In this document: in pieces, positions 1 through 7,888 of the stretch
How the letters are laid out: each line of letters begins with the position of its first letter
Numbering within the stretch: position 1 is the stretch's first letter
Assembly: GCF_025515305.1 (NCBI RefSeq)
Contig: NZ_JAOPHT010000006.1
Location: forward strand, 1 to 64,000
DNA length: 64,000 nucleotides
DNA from: Roseicyclus sediminis
GTDB lineage: Bacteria > Pseudomonadota > Alphaproteobacteria > Rhodobacterales > Rhodobacteraceae
Direction of reading: 5' to 3'
The notes under the pieces: generated by a model
Databases searched by the model: none
Seen by the model: only the letters and a program-made list of their open reading frames with translations
What the model was told of the DNA's origin: nothing
Program-made: the position numbers and the translations under genes

Positions 1-158
1 CACGACCCGAGGTACAGCTGCGGTTCCGCAGCCAGTTCCGATGATAGCTGAGGCGGGATTCAATCCACAGGCTTTTCCACAAGCGGCCCGCGTCTGTGAC
101 TCAGAAGCCTCAGATGGAGTCCCGCTTGAAGAACGGATCACAAGATTTTGTATCTGCA

Positions 159-614
159 TCACAAAAGCTCCCAGATGCAGGCACCGCTGCGGATCGAGTA
201 AGCCTCGATGGATTGGGTTATCCCCGGCGCGGGTTCGCCACGGGGAAAGGGCTCGGACATCAGTTGCACGACGATGCGGGAAGGGCGCGACGCGCCGGTC
301 TCGGCCGCCGGCACCCCGATGGTCCTGCAAACCCAGTCGTGGTCTGCATGGTCTGCCTGCGAGCCCGGTTCGGGAAGGTCCGGCACCACCATCCGCAGAA
401 CCAGCCAGTCGGTCTCGGTGAAGGGCTGGGTTTCCGTCAACACCTCGCAGAGGCGGCCGGTGCGGCCCGAGGGCAGCGCGTGCGCCTCCTCCAGCGTGCA
501 GGGCCCGTTCGGTACCCGCGGCAAGGTCATCGCGACGATGGAGAGCACCGCAGCGGCGACAGACGCCAGAAGCGCGATCCAGCCGAGCGGCGAAAGTGGC
601 GAGCGAAAGGCCAT
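159..614 (-). CDS. DUF6497-like membrane-anchored protein
   Basis: A 151-residue protein of unknown function. One hydrophobic segment (about residues 10-30) should anchor it in the inner membrane or act as an uncleaved signal, with the rest exported. The C-terminal part has the pattern I associate with DUF6497: a DHDWVCRTIGVP stretch, a PSRIVVQLM strand, and a closing block with QSIEAY and a final CIWELL, including two conserved-looking cysteines. The start was placed at the Met before the hydrophobic segment, 2 bases after the RidA stop, so it is probably the last gene of a RidA operon. The family assignment is from memory of the pattern. Confidence 0.7.
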   Translation of the reverse strand: MAFRSPLSPLGWIALLASVAAAVLSIVAMTLPRVPNGPCTLEEAHALPSGRTGRLCEVLTETQPFTETDWLVLRMVVPDLPEPGSQADHADHDWVCRTIGVPAAETGASRPSRIVVQLMSEPFPRGEPAPGITQSIEAYSIRSGACIWELL

Positions 615-616
615 GC

Positions 617-1027
617 TCAGGCATTTCCCGCCCCGGGCCGCCGCGCGACGCAGTCGATCTCGACCAGCGCACCCACGGCCAGCGCGGTGACGCCCACCGT
701 CGTGCGCGCAGGCCGCCTGTCTTCGGGGAAGAACCCGGCATAGGTCGCGTTGAAGGCCGCGTAGTCGCGCTCGAACTCGGTCAGGTAGGCGCGCATCTGA
801 ACAACGTGGGAGAGGTCGAGGCCGAGGCCCTGCAAGATGAGCCTCAGGTTCTCCATCACCCGAACCGTCTGCGCCTCCACCCCTTGGGGCAGGGGCGCGT
901 CGGGGGCCGCGGGATCGGTCGGCATCTGCCCCGTCAGGAACACCCATCCCCCCGTCTCCACCGCGTGGGAGAAGGGCGCGACGGGACGCGGGCCATCGGC
1001 GATCATGTGGAAGATCGGGTCGGTCAT
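617..1027 (-). CDS. RidA/YjgF family protein
   Basis: At 136 residues this has the full family length. RidA proteins hydrolyse reactive enamine/imine intermediates released by PLP enzymes and form cytoplasmic trimers. The family core is visible: VFLTGQMPTDP near residue 30, a QTVRVMENLRLIL helix near 53-65, and the PARTTVGV motif whose Arg108 corresponds to the substrate-binding Arg, followed by LVEIDCVA. It lies downstream of pccB on the same strand, separated by a palindromic element, and is followed within 2 bases by the DUF6497-like gene. The exact substrate cannot be inferred; several RidA subfamilies lack deaminase activity. Confidence 0.9.
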   Translation of the reverse strand: MTDPIFHMIADGPRPVAPFSHAVETGGWVFLTGQMPTDPAAPDAPLPQGVEAQTVRVMENLRLILQGLGLDLSHVVQMRAYLTEFERDYAAFNATYAGFFPEDRRPARTTVGVTALAVGALVEIDCVARRPGAGNA

Positions 1028-1037
1028 TCAGGGCTCC

Positions 1038-1095
1038 GTAGGGTGGGCCATCGGCCCACCTTTTCGCCTGTCGGTGTGCGGGTCGCGCACCCTAC
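1038..1095. repeat. Composite palindromic element at the pccB stop
   Basis: An outer inverted pair GTAGGGTG (1038-1045) and CACCCTAC (1088-1095) encloses two hairpins. One is GGTGGGCC-ATC-GGCCCACC. The other is GGTGTGCG with CGCGCACC, which needs one G-U pair. The right arm contains the pccB stop codon. The structure resembles a REP-type or miniature palindromic repeat rather than a simple terminator, because no T run follows. It may stabilise or attenuate the transcript between pccB and the RidA gene. Confidence 0.6.
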
Positions 1096-2624
1096 AGCGG
1101 AATATTGTCGTGCTTTTTCCAAGGCATCTTCTTTTCCTTCCGCCGGAGCGCGGCGAAGGCGCGACAGACCCGCTTGCGCGTCGAGCGCGGCTGGATCACC
1201 TCGTCGATGAAGCCGCGTTCGGCCGCCACGAAGGGATTGGCGAAGCGGTCCTCGTATTCCTTCGTGTGCGCCGCGGTCCTGGCCGGGTCACCCAGATCCG
1301 CACGGTGCAGGATCTCCACCGCGCCCTTGGCGCCCATGACCGCGATCTCGGAGGTCGGCCAGGCGTAGGAGATATCGCCGCGCAGGTGCTTGGACGACAT
1401 CACCACGTAGGCGCCGCCATAGGCCTTGCGGGTGATGACCGTGACCTTCGGCACCGTCGCCTCGCCATAGGCGAACAGCAGCTTCGCGCCGTGCTTGATG
1501 ACGCCGTTGTATTCCTGCCCTGTTCCGGGGAGGAAGCCCGGCACGTCGACGAAGGTCAGCAGCGGGATCTCGAAGCAGTCGCAGAAGCGCACGAAACGCG
1601 CGGCCTTGCGCGCCGAATCGATGTCCAGCACCCCCGCCAGGACCATCGGCTGGTTCGCCACCACGCCCACGGTCTGCCCTTCGAGCCGGATGAAGCCGGT
1701 GATGATGTTCTTCGCGAAATCCTCCTGGATCTCGTAGAAATCCCCTTCGTCCGCGACCTTCAGGATCAGTTCCTTCATGTCGTAGGGCTGATTGGGATTG
1801 TCGGGGATCAGGGTGTCGAGGCTCTCCTCCACCCGGTCGGGGCTGTCGTAGAAGGGCCGCACCGGCGGCTTCTCGCGGTTCGAGAGCGGCAGGAAATCGA
1901 TAAGCCGCCGGATTTCCGAGAGCGCTTCGACATCGTTCTCGAAGGCGCCGTCCGCGACCGAGGATTTTCGGGTGTGGGTCGAGGCGCCGCCGAGCTCTTC
2001 CGCCGTCACCTGTTCGTTCGTGACCGTCTTCACGACGTCGGGGCCGGTGACGAACATGTAGGAGCTGTCCTTCACCATGAAGATGAAGTCGGTCATGGCA
2101 GGCGAGTAGACCGCGCCGCCCGCGCAGGGCCCCATGATCAGGCTGATCTGGGGCACCACGCCCGAGGCCTCGATATTGCGCTGGAACACCTCGCCATAGG
2201 CGGCGAGCGAGGACACGCCCTCCTGGATGCGCGCGCCGCCGGAATCGTTGATCCCGATCACGGGCGCGCCGTTCTGCATCGCCATGTCCATGATCTTGCA
2301 GATCTTGGCCGCATGCGTCTCCGAAACCGAGCCGCCGAGCACGGTGAAATCCTGGGAGAAGACATAGACGAGGCGACCGTTGATCGTGCCCCAGCCGGTC
2401 ACGACGCCGTCGCCACGCGGCTTGGACTTGTCCATGCCGAAATCGACGCAGCGATGCGTTACGAACATGTCGAATTCCTCGAAGCTGCCTTCGTCGAGCA
2501 GGAGATCGATCCGCTCCCGCGCGGTCAGCTTGCCCTTGGCGTGCTGGCTGTCGATGCGTTTCTGGCCGCCCCCGAGCCGGGCCTCGCCGCGGCGGTGTTC
2601 GAGCTGTTCGAGGATGTCTTTCAT
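1092..2624 (-). CDS. pccB: Propionyl-CoA carboxylase beta subunit
   Basis: A 510-residue carboxyltransferase subunit, full family length. With the biotinylated alpha subunit it carboxylates propionyl-CoA to methylmalonyl-CoA, feeding the methylmalonyl-CoA route to succinyl-CoA. Both crotonase-like halves are present: the N-domain has [13 protein letters not shown] (about 125-137) and [17 protein letters not shown] (about 165), the C-domain has [14 protein letters not shown] (about 360) and [15 protein letters not shown] (about 400). The C-terminus KKHDNIPL is typical of PccB rather than methylcrotonyl-CoA carboxylase. pccA is not in the window and may lie to the left. TTTGCAAA repeats upstream and pccR 2 kb away imply control by PccR. 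Confidence 0.96.
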   Translation of the reverse strand: MKDILEQLEHRRGEARLGGGQKRIDSQHAKGKLTARERIDLLLDEGSFEEFDMFVTHRCVDFGMDKSKPRGDGVVTGWGTINGRLVYVFSQDFTVLGGSVSETHAAKICKIMDMAMQNGAPVIGINDSGGARIQEGVSSLAAYGEVFQRNIEASGVVPQISLIMGPCAGGAVYSPAMTDFIFMVKDSSYMFVTGPDVVKTVTNEQVTAEELGGASTHTRKSSVADGAFENDVEALSEIRRLIDFLPLSNREKPPVRPFYDSPDRVEESLDTLIPDNPNQPYDMKELILKVADEGDFYEIQEDFAKNIITGFIRLEGQTVGVVANQPMVLAGVLDIDSARKAARFVRFCDCFEIPLLTFVDVPGFLPGTGQEYNGVIKHGAKLLFAYGEATVPKVTVITRKAYGGAYVVMSSKHLRGDISYAWPTSEIAVMGAKGAVEILHRADLGDPARTAAHTKEYEDRFANPFVAAERGFIDEVIQPRSTRKRVCRAFAALRRKEKKMPWKKHDNIPL

Positions 2625-2752
2625 GGGCGTCCCTTCCGTGGCCGGCCGCTTCCGGCGGTCTGAGGCAAGTCGGTCTCGCCCGGTCTTTCGCCGGGCCTCT
2701 TGCCCGGCACACTAGCGAGCGCCTCCCGAGTGGGCGAGTCCGAAACGGCATA

Positions 2753-2792
2753 TTTGCAAATTGCTTTGCCGCAATCACTGCAAAATTGCAAA
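2753..2792. promoter_or_regulatory. PccR-type operator cluster upstream of pccB
   Basis: TTTGCAAA occurs at 2753-2760, then after 4 bases TTTGCCGC, after 4 more ACTGCAAA, and directly after it ATTGCAAA (2785-2792). The first three half-sites are spaced by exactly 12 bases. PccR of Rhodobacter sphaeroides is known to bind TTTGCAAA-N4-TTTGCAAA. The cluster lies in the 260-bp gap between divergent pccB and the DUF486 gene, about 130-170 bases from the pccB start, so it could act on either. Confidence 0.75.
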
Positions 2793-2884
2793 CTCATTGC
2801 CGCGCGCGCATGAAGCCGCTCGCGGCCGGGCCAAGGTTGCGCTAACGTCTGGCGACAGGTTCACCCTGCGCGAGCACCCCCACC

Positions 2885-3238
2885 ATGCCCACCCTGCCGG
2901 TTCCAGTGGTCACGATCGGCCTTCTGGTGATGTCCAATATCTTCATGACCTTCGCCTGGTACGGCCACCTCAAGTACAAGGCGGCCCCGATTTTCGCCGT
3001 GATCATAATATCCTGGGGGATCGCCTTCTTCGAATACCTGCTGCAGGTGCCGGCCAACCGGATCGGACACGGCTACTTTTCCGCCGTCGAACTGAAGACG
3101 ATACAGGAAGTCATCACGCTCACCATCTTCGCCGGCTTCTCGGCCTTCTACCTGCGCGAGCCGCTGGCATGGAACCATCTCGTCGGCTTCGTGCTGATCG
3201 CGGCTGGGGCGTTTTTTGTCTTCCACCGCTGGGCCTGA
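2885..3238 (+). CDS. DUF486 / DMT family small membrane protein
   Basis: A 117-residue protein made almost wholly of four hydrophobic segments (about 8-28, 36-54, 70-88 and 97-115), the size and composition of the DUF486 (DMT superfamily) proteins. Charged residues sit at the loop ends and a short YFSAVELKTIQEVITL amphipathic stretch precedes helix three, as in the family. Substrate and role are not known. It is divergent from pccB across the PccR operator region and is followed by a Bcr/CflA exporter, but no link to propionate is evident from its sequence. Confidence 0.85.
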   Translation: MPTLPVPVVTIGLLVMSNIFMTFAWYGHLKYKAAPIFAVIIISWGIAFFEYLLQVPANRIGHGYFSAVELKTIQEVITLTIFAGFSAFYLREPLAWNHLVGFVLIAAGAFFVFHRWA

Positions 3239-3331
3239 GCTGACCCTCGCATCGGCGCACATGCGGTTGTGCGGCACCGGGACGCAGGGCCGCACTGGAC
3301 CTTCCCGGCGCACCGGCGTAGCCCCTGTCCC

Positions 3332-4546
3332 ATGACGCGAATTCCCGCGGTGCGGTTTCTGGACCGCGCCACCCCGCCCCACATCTTCACACTGATCGTG
3401 CTGACCGGTCTCGGCGCGCTCTCGATGAATGTGTTCCTGCCCTCGCTGCCTGCGATGGCGGAGCATTTCGGGGCCGACTACCGTCTCATGCAGCTGTCCG
3501 TCGCGCTCTACCTCGCGGTGAACGCGGTCCTGCAGATCGTCGTCGGCCCGATATCGGACCGCTACGGGCGGAGGCCGGTGCTCCTATGGGGCGTCGCCAT
3601 CTTCCTGGTGGCGACCATCGGCTGCATCCTTGCGCCAAGTGTGGAGATCTTCCTCGCCTTCCGCATGCTGCAGGCCGTCATCGTCGTGGGCCTCGTGCTG
3701 GGTCGTGCCGTCGTGCGCGACATGTATCCCGCCGACCAGGCGGCAAGCCAGATCGGCTATGTCACCATGGGCATGGCCGTCGTGCCCATGATCGGGCCGG
3801 CCATCGGCGGCGTCCTGGACGAGACGCTCGGATGGCAGGCGAACTTCTGGATGCTGGCGGCCCTCGGCGCGCTTGTCCTGACGCTCACCTGGCGCGACCT
3901 CGGAGAGACCGCGGCACGCGGCGCGGGCACCTTCGCCGAACAGTTCGCGGAATACCCCGAGCTGTTCCGCTCCCGTCGCTTCTGGGGATACTGCATGGCG
4001 GCCTCCCTCGCCTCGGGGGCCTTCTTCGCCTACCTCGGCGGGGCGCCCTATGTCGGATCGGAGGTCTTCGGACTATCGGCGGCACAGCTTGGCCTCTACT
4101 TCGGGACGGCGGCGCTGGGGTATTTCTTCGGCAACTGGATAACGGGCCGCTTCTCGGTCCGTGTCGGGATCAACAGCATGATCCTTTGGGGAACGATCCT
4201 GTCGACGGCCGGGCTGGTGCTGTCGCTCGTGCTGTTCCTCATGGGGTTCAAGACAGCCTTCGTGTTCTTCGGTTCCATGACCTTCGTCGGTGTCGGCAAC
4301 GGCATGGTCCTGCCTAACGCGACCTCCGGCATGCTGTCGGTGCGCCCGCATCTCGCCGGCACGGCCAGCGGCCTCGGCGGCGCCATCACGATCGGCGGCG
4401 GCGCCGTCCTTTCGGCAGTGGCCGGCACGCTCCTGACAGGGGACAGCGGGGCCTATCCGCTCATCCTGATCATGCTCGCCACCTCGGTCCTGTCCGTCTT
4501 CGCCATCCTCTATACGATCCGGCGCGAGCGGCAGGTCGTGGGCTGA
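3332..4546 (+). CDS. Bcr/CflA family MFS efflux transporter
   Basis: A 404-residue inner-membrane protein with about 12 transmembrane segments. It has the MFS motif A, GPISDRYGRRP, between helices two and three, and the Bcr/CflA-like opening FLPSLPAMAEHFGAD. Such proteins export drugs or small metabolites by proton antiport. A longer frame begins at 3269, but its first 21 residues are Arg/His/Pro-rich and unlike the family, so the ATG at 3332 was chosen. It lies between the DUF486 gene and pccR, 100 bases before pccR. Substrate unknown. Confidence 0.88.
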   Translation: MTRIPAVRFLDRATPPHIFTLIVLTGLGALSMNVFLPSLPAMAEHFGADYRLMQLSVALYLAVNAVLQIVVGPISDRYGRRPVLLWGVAIFLVATIGCILAPSVEIFLAFRMLQAVIVVGLVLGRAVVRDMYPADQAASQIGYVTMGMAVVPMIGPAIGGVLDETLGWQANFWMLAALGALVLTLTWRDLGETAARGAGTFAEQFAEYPELFRSRRFWGYCMAASLASGAFFAYLGGAPYVGSEVFGLSAAQLGLYFGTAALGYFFGNWITGRFSVRVGINSMILWGTILSTAGLVLSLVLFLMGFKTAFVFFGSMTFVGVGNGMVLPNATSGMLSVRPHLAGTASGLGGAITIGGGAVLSAVAGTLLTGDSGAYPLILIMLATSVLSVFAILYTIRRERQVVG

Positions 4547-4596
4547 CGGCCACCTCGCCCCGTCGATCGCACAAGACGCAAGGTGAAAGCGCCCCC

Positions 4597-4634
4597 TTTG
4601 CAGGGTTTGCAAACCCCGCTATTCCCTCTGCAAA
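4597..4634. promoter_or_regulatory. PccR-type repeats upstream of pccR
   Basis: TTTGCAGG (4597-4604), a consensus TTTGCAAA (4606-4613) and TCTGCAAA (4627-4634) lie just in front of the pccR start at 4648. The outer copies form an inverted pair, CTTTGCAG and CTGCAAAG. This suggests that PccR regulates its own gene, as often seen for regulators. The spacing differs from the 12-base period at pccB. Confidence 0.65.
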
Positions 4635-4647
4635 GCACGGAGGGGCG

Positions 4648-6042
4648 ATGTCGACCCAGAAACTCTATGCCGGCGCGAAGCTGCGCGAGGTGCGCACGCG
4701 CCTGGGCCTCACGCAGAAGGACTTCGCCGCCAAACTCGGCGTCTCCCTGCCCTACCTGAACCAGATGGAGAACAACAACCGCCCGGTCTCGACCGCCGTG
4801 GTGCTGGGCCTCGCCCGGGAGTTCGGCCTCGACGTGACCGAGCTGGGCTCGGGCGATACCGAGCGGCTCGTCTCCGACATGCGCGAGGCGCTGGCCGACC
4901 CCGTCTTCGCCGAGGCCCTGCCCCCCGTCTCCGACCTGCGCCTCGCCGCCTCGAACGCGCCATCGCTGGCCCGCGCCTTCCTCGATCTGCACCGCGCCTA
5001 TCGCCAGACCCATGAACGCCTCGCTTCCCTCGACGAGGCGTTGGGGCAGGACAGCCGCGCCCTGCAAAGCCCCTGGGAAGAGGTGCGCGATTTCTTCCAC
5101 TACTGCGACAACTACATCGACGCCGTGGACCGCGCCGCCGAACGCTTCGCCGGTCAGGCAAAGGGCGATCTCGCGGCCCATACCGAGGCGGAGCTCGGCG
5201 CGCTCGGCGTCACGATCCGCAAGTCGCCGGGTGAAGGCGTCCGACACTACGACCGCGCCAGCCGGACGCTCACACTCTCGCCCCGCGCCGCGCCCGAAAC
5301 CCAGCGCTTCCAGCTGTTGCACCAATATGCGCTGCTCACGCAGGCGCCGCTTCTCGAGGCCACGCTCGACCTGGCCCGGTTCCAGACCGAAACCGCGCGC
5401 GAGATCGCCCGGATCGGGATGGCGAACTATTTCGCCGGCGCGGTCCTTTTGCCCTACACGCGCTTCGCGGGCGCCGCACGCGAGACACGCCACGATCTGG
5501 AGCATCTGTCGAACGAGTTCGGGGCCTCGATCGAACAGGTGGCGCACCGGCTGTCGACCCTGCAAAGGCCGGGCGCCAAGGGGGTGCCCTTCTTCTTCGC
5601 CCGCGTCGACCAGGCTGGCACCGTGACGAAGCGGCATTCCGCGACACGTCTCCAGTTCGCCCGCTACGGCGGCGCCTGCCCCTTGTGGAACGTTCACCAG
5701 GCCTTCGAGACGCCCACCCGCTTCCTGCGCCAGCTTGCCGAGACGCCCGACGGCGTGCGCTACGTCATTCTCGCCCGCGACGTGTCGAAACCCGGCAGCG
5801 CCTGGGGCACGCCGACCCGGCGCTACGCGATCTCGCTGGGATGCGAGGTGGCGCACGCGCCGGCGCTCGTCTATGCCGACGGGCTCGACCTCGACCGCGA
5901 CGCCGCATTCCAGCCGATCGGCATATCCTGCCGGATCTGCGAACGCGCGCACTGCCACCAGCGCGCCGTGCCGCCGCTTGAACGGCAGCTTCGCATCGAC
6001 CCCGACCGGCGCGGCACCCTGCCCTACGAGATCGAGCCCTGA
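4648..6042 (+). CDS. pccR: Short-chain acyl-CoA transcriptional regulator (PccR/ScfR family)
   Basis: This 464-residue regulator has the ScfR layout. An N-terminal Cro/C1-type helix-turn-helix occupies about residues 8-62 (LREVRTRLGLTQKDFAAKLGVS). A central IrrE/ImmA-type peptidase-fold domain follows (about 150-300), and a C-terminal DUF2083-type domain ends in a cysteine-rich SCRICERAHCHQRA. The peptidase domain has QLLHQYAL where active M78 proteases carry HExxH, so it is probably a sensing fold. In Rhodobacter, PccR controls propionyl-CoA carboxylase in response to propionyl-CoA status. The nearby pccB with matching operators supports the same role here. A start 12-14 bases after a GGAGG-like stretch fits. 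Confidence 0.92.
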   Translation: MSTQKLYAGAKLREVRTRLGLTQKDFAAKLGVSLPYLNQMENNNRPVSTAVVLGLAREFGLDVTELGSGDTERLVSDMREALADPVFAEALPPVSDLRLAASNAPSLARAFLDLHRAYRQTHERLASLDEALGQDSRALQSPWEEVRDFFHYCDNYIDAVDRAAERFAGQAKGDLAAHTEAELGALGVTIRKSPGEGVRHYDRASRTLTLSPRAAPETQRFQLLHQYALLTQAPLLEATLDLARFQTETAREIARIGMANYFAGAVLLPYTRFAGAARETRHDLEHLSNEFGASIEQVAHRLSTLQRPGAKGVPFFFARVDQAGTVTKRHSATRLQFARYGGACPLWNVHQAFETPTRFLRQLAETPDGVRYVILARDVSKPGSAWGTPTRRYAISLGCEVAHAPALVYADGLDLDRDAAFQPIGISCRICERAHCHQRAVPPLERQLRIDPDRRGTLPYEIEP

Positions 6043-6119
6043 CTGCGCTTCTTTGCCGATTGACGCCGCGGGACGCGCGGGACTAGGCCTGTCGCAGCGG
6101 CGACATGGAGGAGACGGAC

Positions 6120-6584
6120 ATGGAAATGCACGCAACCCGAACGCTCGACGCCGACCGCGCGACGGTCTGGGCGGCGCTGAACGATCCGGAGGTCCTGAAG
6201 GCCTGCATTCCCGGCTGCGAAGAGTTGACGGGATCCCCCGAAGAGGGCTTCCACGCCATCGTCAAGCAGAAGGTCGGCCCGGTGAAGGCCACGTTCCAGG
6301 GAAGCGTCATCCTGTCGGACGTGGTTCCGGAAACCAGCTACAGGATCTCGGGCGAAGGCAAGGGCGGCGTCGCGGGCTTCGCCAAGGGCGGTGCCGAAGT
6401 CAGCCTCAGCGATGCCGAGGGCGGTGGCACCGACCTCCACTACGACGTGGAGGCCAAGGTCGGCGGCAAGATCGCACAACTCGGCTCGCGCCTGATCGAC
6501 AGCTTCGCCAAGAAGATGGCCGACCAGTTCTTCGAACGCTTCCAGAACCATGTGGAAGGCAAGACCGAGGGCAACGCGACCTGA
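6120..6584 (+). CDS. CoxG-like SRPBCC domain protein
   Basis: A 154-residue protein of the CoxG / carbon monoxide dehydrogenase subunit G family (SRPBCC fold). Signature elements are the opening AdrATVWAALNDPEVLKACIPGCE pattern, KVGPVKATFQGSV, and SGEGKGGVAGFAKGGAEVSL. CoxG proteins help mature or anchor molybdenum hydroxylases; some copies stand alone, as here, with no coxSLM nearby. The ATG at 6120 was preferred over one at 6105 because GGAGGAGA (6107-6114) lies at Shine-Dalgarno distance in front of it. It follows pccR by 77 bases on the same strand and converges on the YdcH-like gene. Confidence 0.88.
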   Translation: MEMHATRTLDADRATVWAALNDPEVLKACIPGCEELTGSPEEGFHAIVKQKVGPVKATFQGSVILSDVVPETSYRISGEGKGGVAGFAKGGAEVSLSDAEGGGTDLHYDVEAKVGGKIAQLGSRLIDSFAKKMADQFFERFQNHVEGKTEGNAT

Positions 6585-6637
6585 AGGGCGCGCTTCCCGG
6601 CTTTCTTCACTCTGGCCCGAAACTCCGGGGGGCGCGT

Positions 6638-6679
6638 CGCGGCCAGAGGCCGCGGCGCGGTCGGGGGGCTGGCCCCCCG
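6638..6679. repeat. Two strong hairpins between convergent genes
   Basis: CGCGGCC-AGA-GGCCGCG (6638-6654) and CGGGGGG-CTGG-CCCCCCG (6662-6679) lie in the 148-bp gap between the CoxG-like and YdcH-like genes. No T run follows either stem, so they may be factor-dependent termination or transcript-end protection elements. The position between convergent genes suits a shared 3' end. Confidence 0.5.
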
Positions 6680-6732
6680 GTGCGCGGCCGACCGCTCCCG
6701 CAAGGGGGCGCGAGGGCGCGCACGCCCGGCAA

Positions 6733-6972
6733 TCAGGCCTTGGCCAGCATCCCCGCGATCTCGTCCTTCAGCCGCATCCGTTCCTTGCGCATCTGCGTCT
6801 CGGCCGACTGATCGACCGGCTCCACACCCGTCTCCGCCCGGTGCACGGCACGGTTCACCTCGTGATAGGCATCCATCAGGCGGGCGAAATGCGGATTGGA
6901 CACTTTCAACTCGTGGATCTTCTCCACCTCGTGGGGGAAGTCGTCGGCCAGTTCGTGGGGGGTGTTGGACAT
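6733..6972 (-). CDS. YdcH family (DUF465) small protein
   Basis: A 79-residue, highly charged, mainly helical protein matching the YdcH/DUF465 family in length. It has the core PHFARLMDAYHEVNRAVHRAE and the basic-acidic stretch MRKERMRLKDEIAGML near the C-terminus. The family's molecular function is unknown. No signal peptide or membrane segment is present, so it should be cytoplasmic. The start has a good purine-rich site (GGAGA) upstream. An FNR-type box and a -10-like hexamer upstream suggest oxygen- or NO-dependent transcription. Confidence 0.88.
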   Translation of the reverse strand: MSNTPHELADDFPHEVEKIHELKVSNPHFARLMDAYHEVNRAVHRAETGVEPVDQSAETQMRKERMRLKDEIAGMLAKA

Positions 6973-7011
6973 GCGCGGGTCTCCTCTGCCGGACAGTTCT
7001 CTCGGTTGGAA

Positions 7012-7054
7012 ACCCTAGTCCCGTCCGAGCGCCCGCGGCCTTGAGCCAGATCAA
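7012..7054 (-). promoter_or_regulatory. FNR/Dnr-type promoter for the YdcH-like gene
   Basis: On the minus strand the site reads TTGAT-CTGG-CTCAA (7054-7041), one mismatch from the FNR consensus TTGAT-N4-ATCAA. A -10-like TAGGGT (7017-7012) has its centre 33 bases downstream, close to the spacing expected when the box sits at -41.5. The implied start site is near 7006, giving a leader of about 34 bases. The hexamer itself is weak. Confidence 0.55.
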
Positions 7055-7073
7055 TCGCCGGCGCCGGTCCGCC

Positions 7074-7766
7074 TTATTCCGCAGCCGTCGATTCCGCACC
7101 GCGCCAGGCCTGGGTCAGGGCCTCGGGCGACAGTGCATGCACCATCGGCAAACCGCCGAATTCCTCGGGCTCCGCCTCGGCCAGCCGCCCCGGAAAGGCC
7201 AGGACCGGCAGGCCGGCTCCGTGGGCCGCCTGTGCCGCGACCGGCGTATCGGCCACCACCACCGAGCGGCCCGTCCCCACGCCGAGTTTCTCGACGGCAA
7301 GCGTCATGGCCTGCGGGTCCGGCGCCATCCGCGTCACGTCCGAGCGGAGCACCGCCACGTCGAAGGAGATCCCCGCCCGCGCGCGCGCCGTTGCCCTGAG
7401 GAGCGCCGTCACCGGCTGCAACTCCGCGCGGCTCACGATGGCGAGCTTGACGCCGCCCCTCGCGGCCCAGGCCAGCACCCGCGCCACGCCCGGGCGCAGC
7501 GGCACCTCCTCGACCAGCATGGCCGCGAAAAGGTTCTGATGCGCCGCGTCGAGCGCCCGCGCCTCCACGACCTGCCCCAGGTGCGCCGCGTAACGCGCCG
7601 CCAGCTGCCGGTCCCCGCCCGGCCGCATCAGTTCGCTATAGGTGTCCCACGACCAGTTCCACGGCACATCGTGCATCCGGAAGGCGGCGTTCCAGGCCGC
7701 CCGGTCGATTTCGGCACATTCGGCGAGGCTTCCCATCCCCCCGAAGATGACGGCTTCCAGTGTCAT
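7074..7766 (-). CDS. HAD-fold protein lacking the catalytic Asp
   Basis: This 230-residue protein has the shape of a beta-phosphoglucomutase/phosphatase-type HAD hydrolase with a cap (about 18-80), motif II VKLAIVSRAEL and motif IV VVVADTPVAAQAAHGAGL. Motif I, normally DxDGTL, reads EAVIFGGMGSLAE, so both the nucleophile Asp and the acid/base Asp are replaced. The motif III Lys of the usual KPxP is also changed (RMAPDP). It is therefore unlikely to be a phosphatase. I recall similar Asp-less relatives in roseobacters, but this is memory only. The Met at 7766 was chosen over a start at 7847 because the extra 27 residues resemble no HAD protein. Confidence 0.8.
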   Translation of the reverse strand: MTLEAVIFGGMGSLAECAEIDRAAWNAAFRMHDVPWNWSWDTYSELMRPGGDRQLAARYAAHLGQVVEARALDAAHQNLFAAMLVEEVPLRPGVARVLAWAARGGVKLAIVSRAELQPVTALLRATARARAGISFDVAVLRSDVTRMAPDPQAMTLAVEKLGVGTGRSVVVADTPVAAQAAHGAGLPVLAFPGRLAEAEPEEFGGLPMVHALSPEALTQAWRGAESTAAE

Positions 7767-7888
7767 GCGTTCCCTCCGCTTTCGGCAAGGCAACGCAGAT
7801 GATTGTGTGAGACAAGTGACCGCCCGCCGCATTCCGCGCTGCAGCATGACCCGTTGGCGTTACGCTGGGCGATTGCCGCACCGGCTGC

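Noticed and set aside
1-158. 3' end of a gene entering from the left, for example pccA
   Set aside because: I could not find a protein-like frame or stop supporting a coding end in the first 158 bases.
217-226. TTATCCCC and nearby TTTTCCACA near the left edge as DnaA boxes
   Set aside because: Both have mismatches to TTATCCACA, one lies inside a coding region, and there is no AT-rich stretch.
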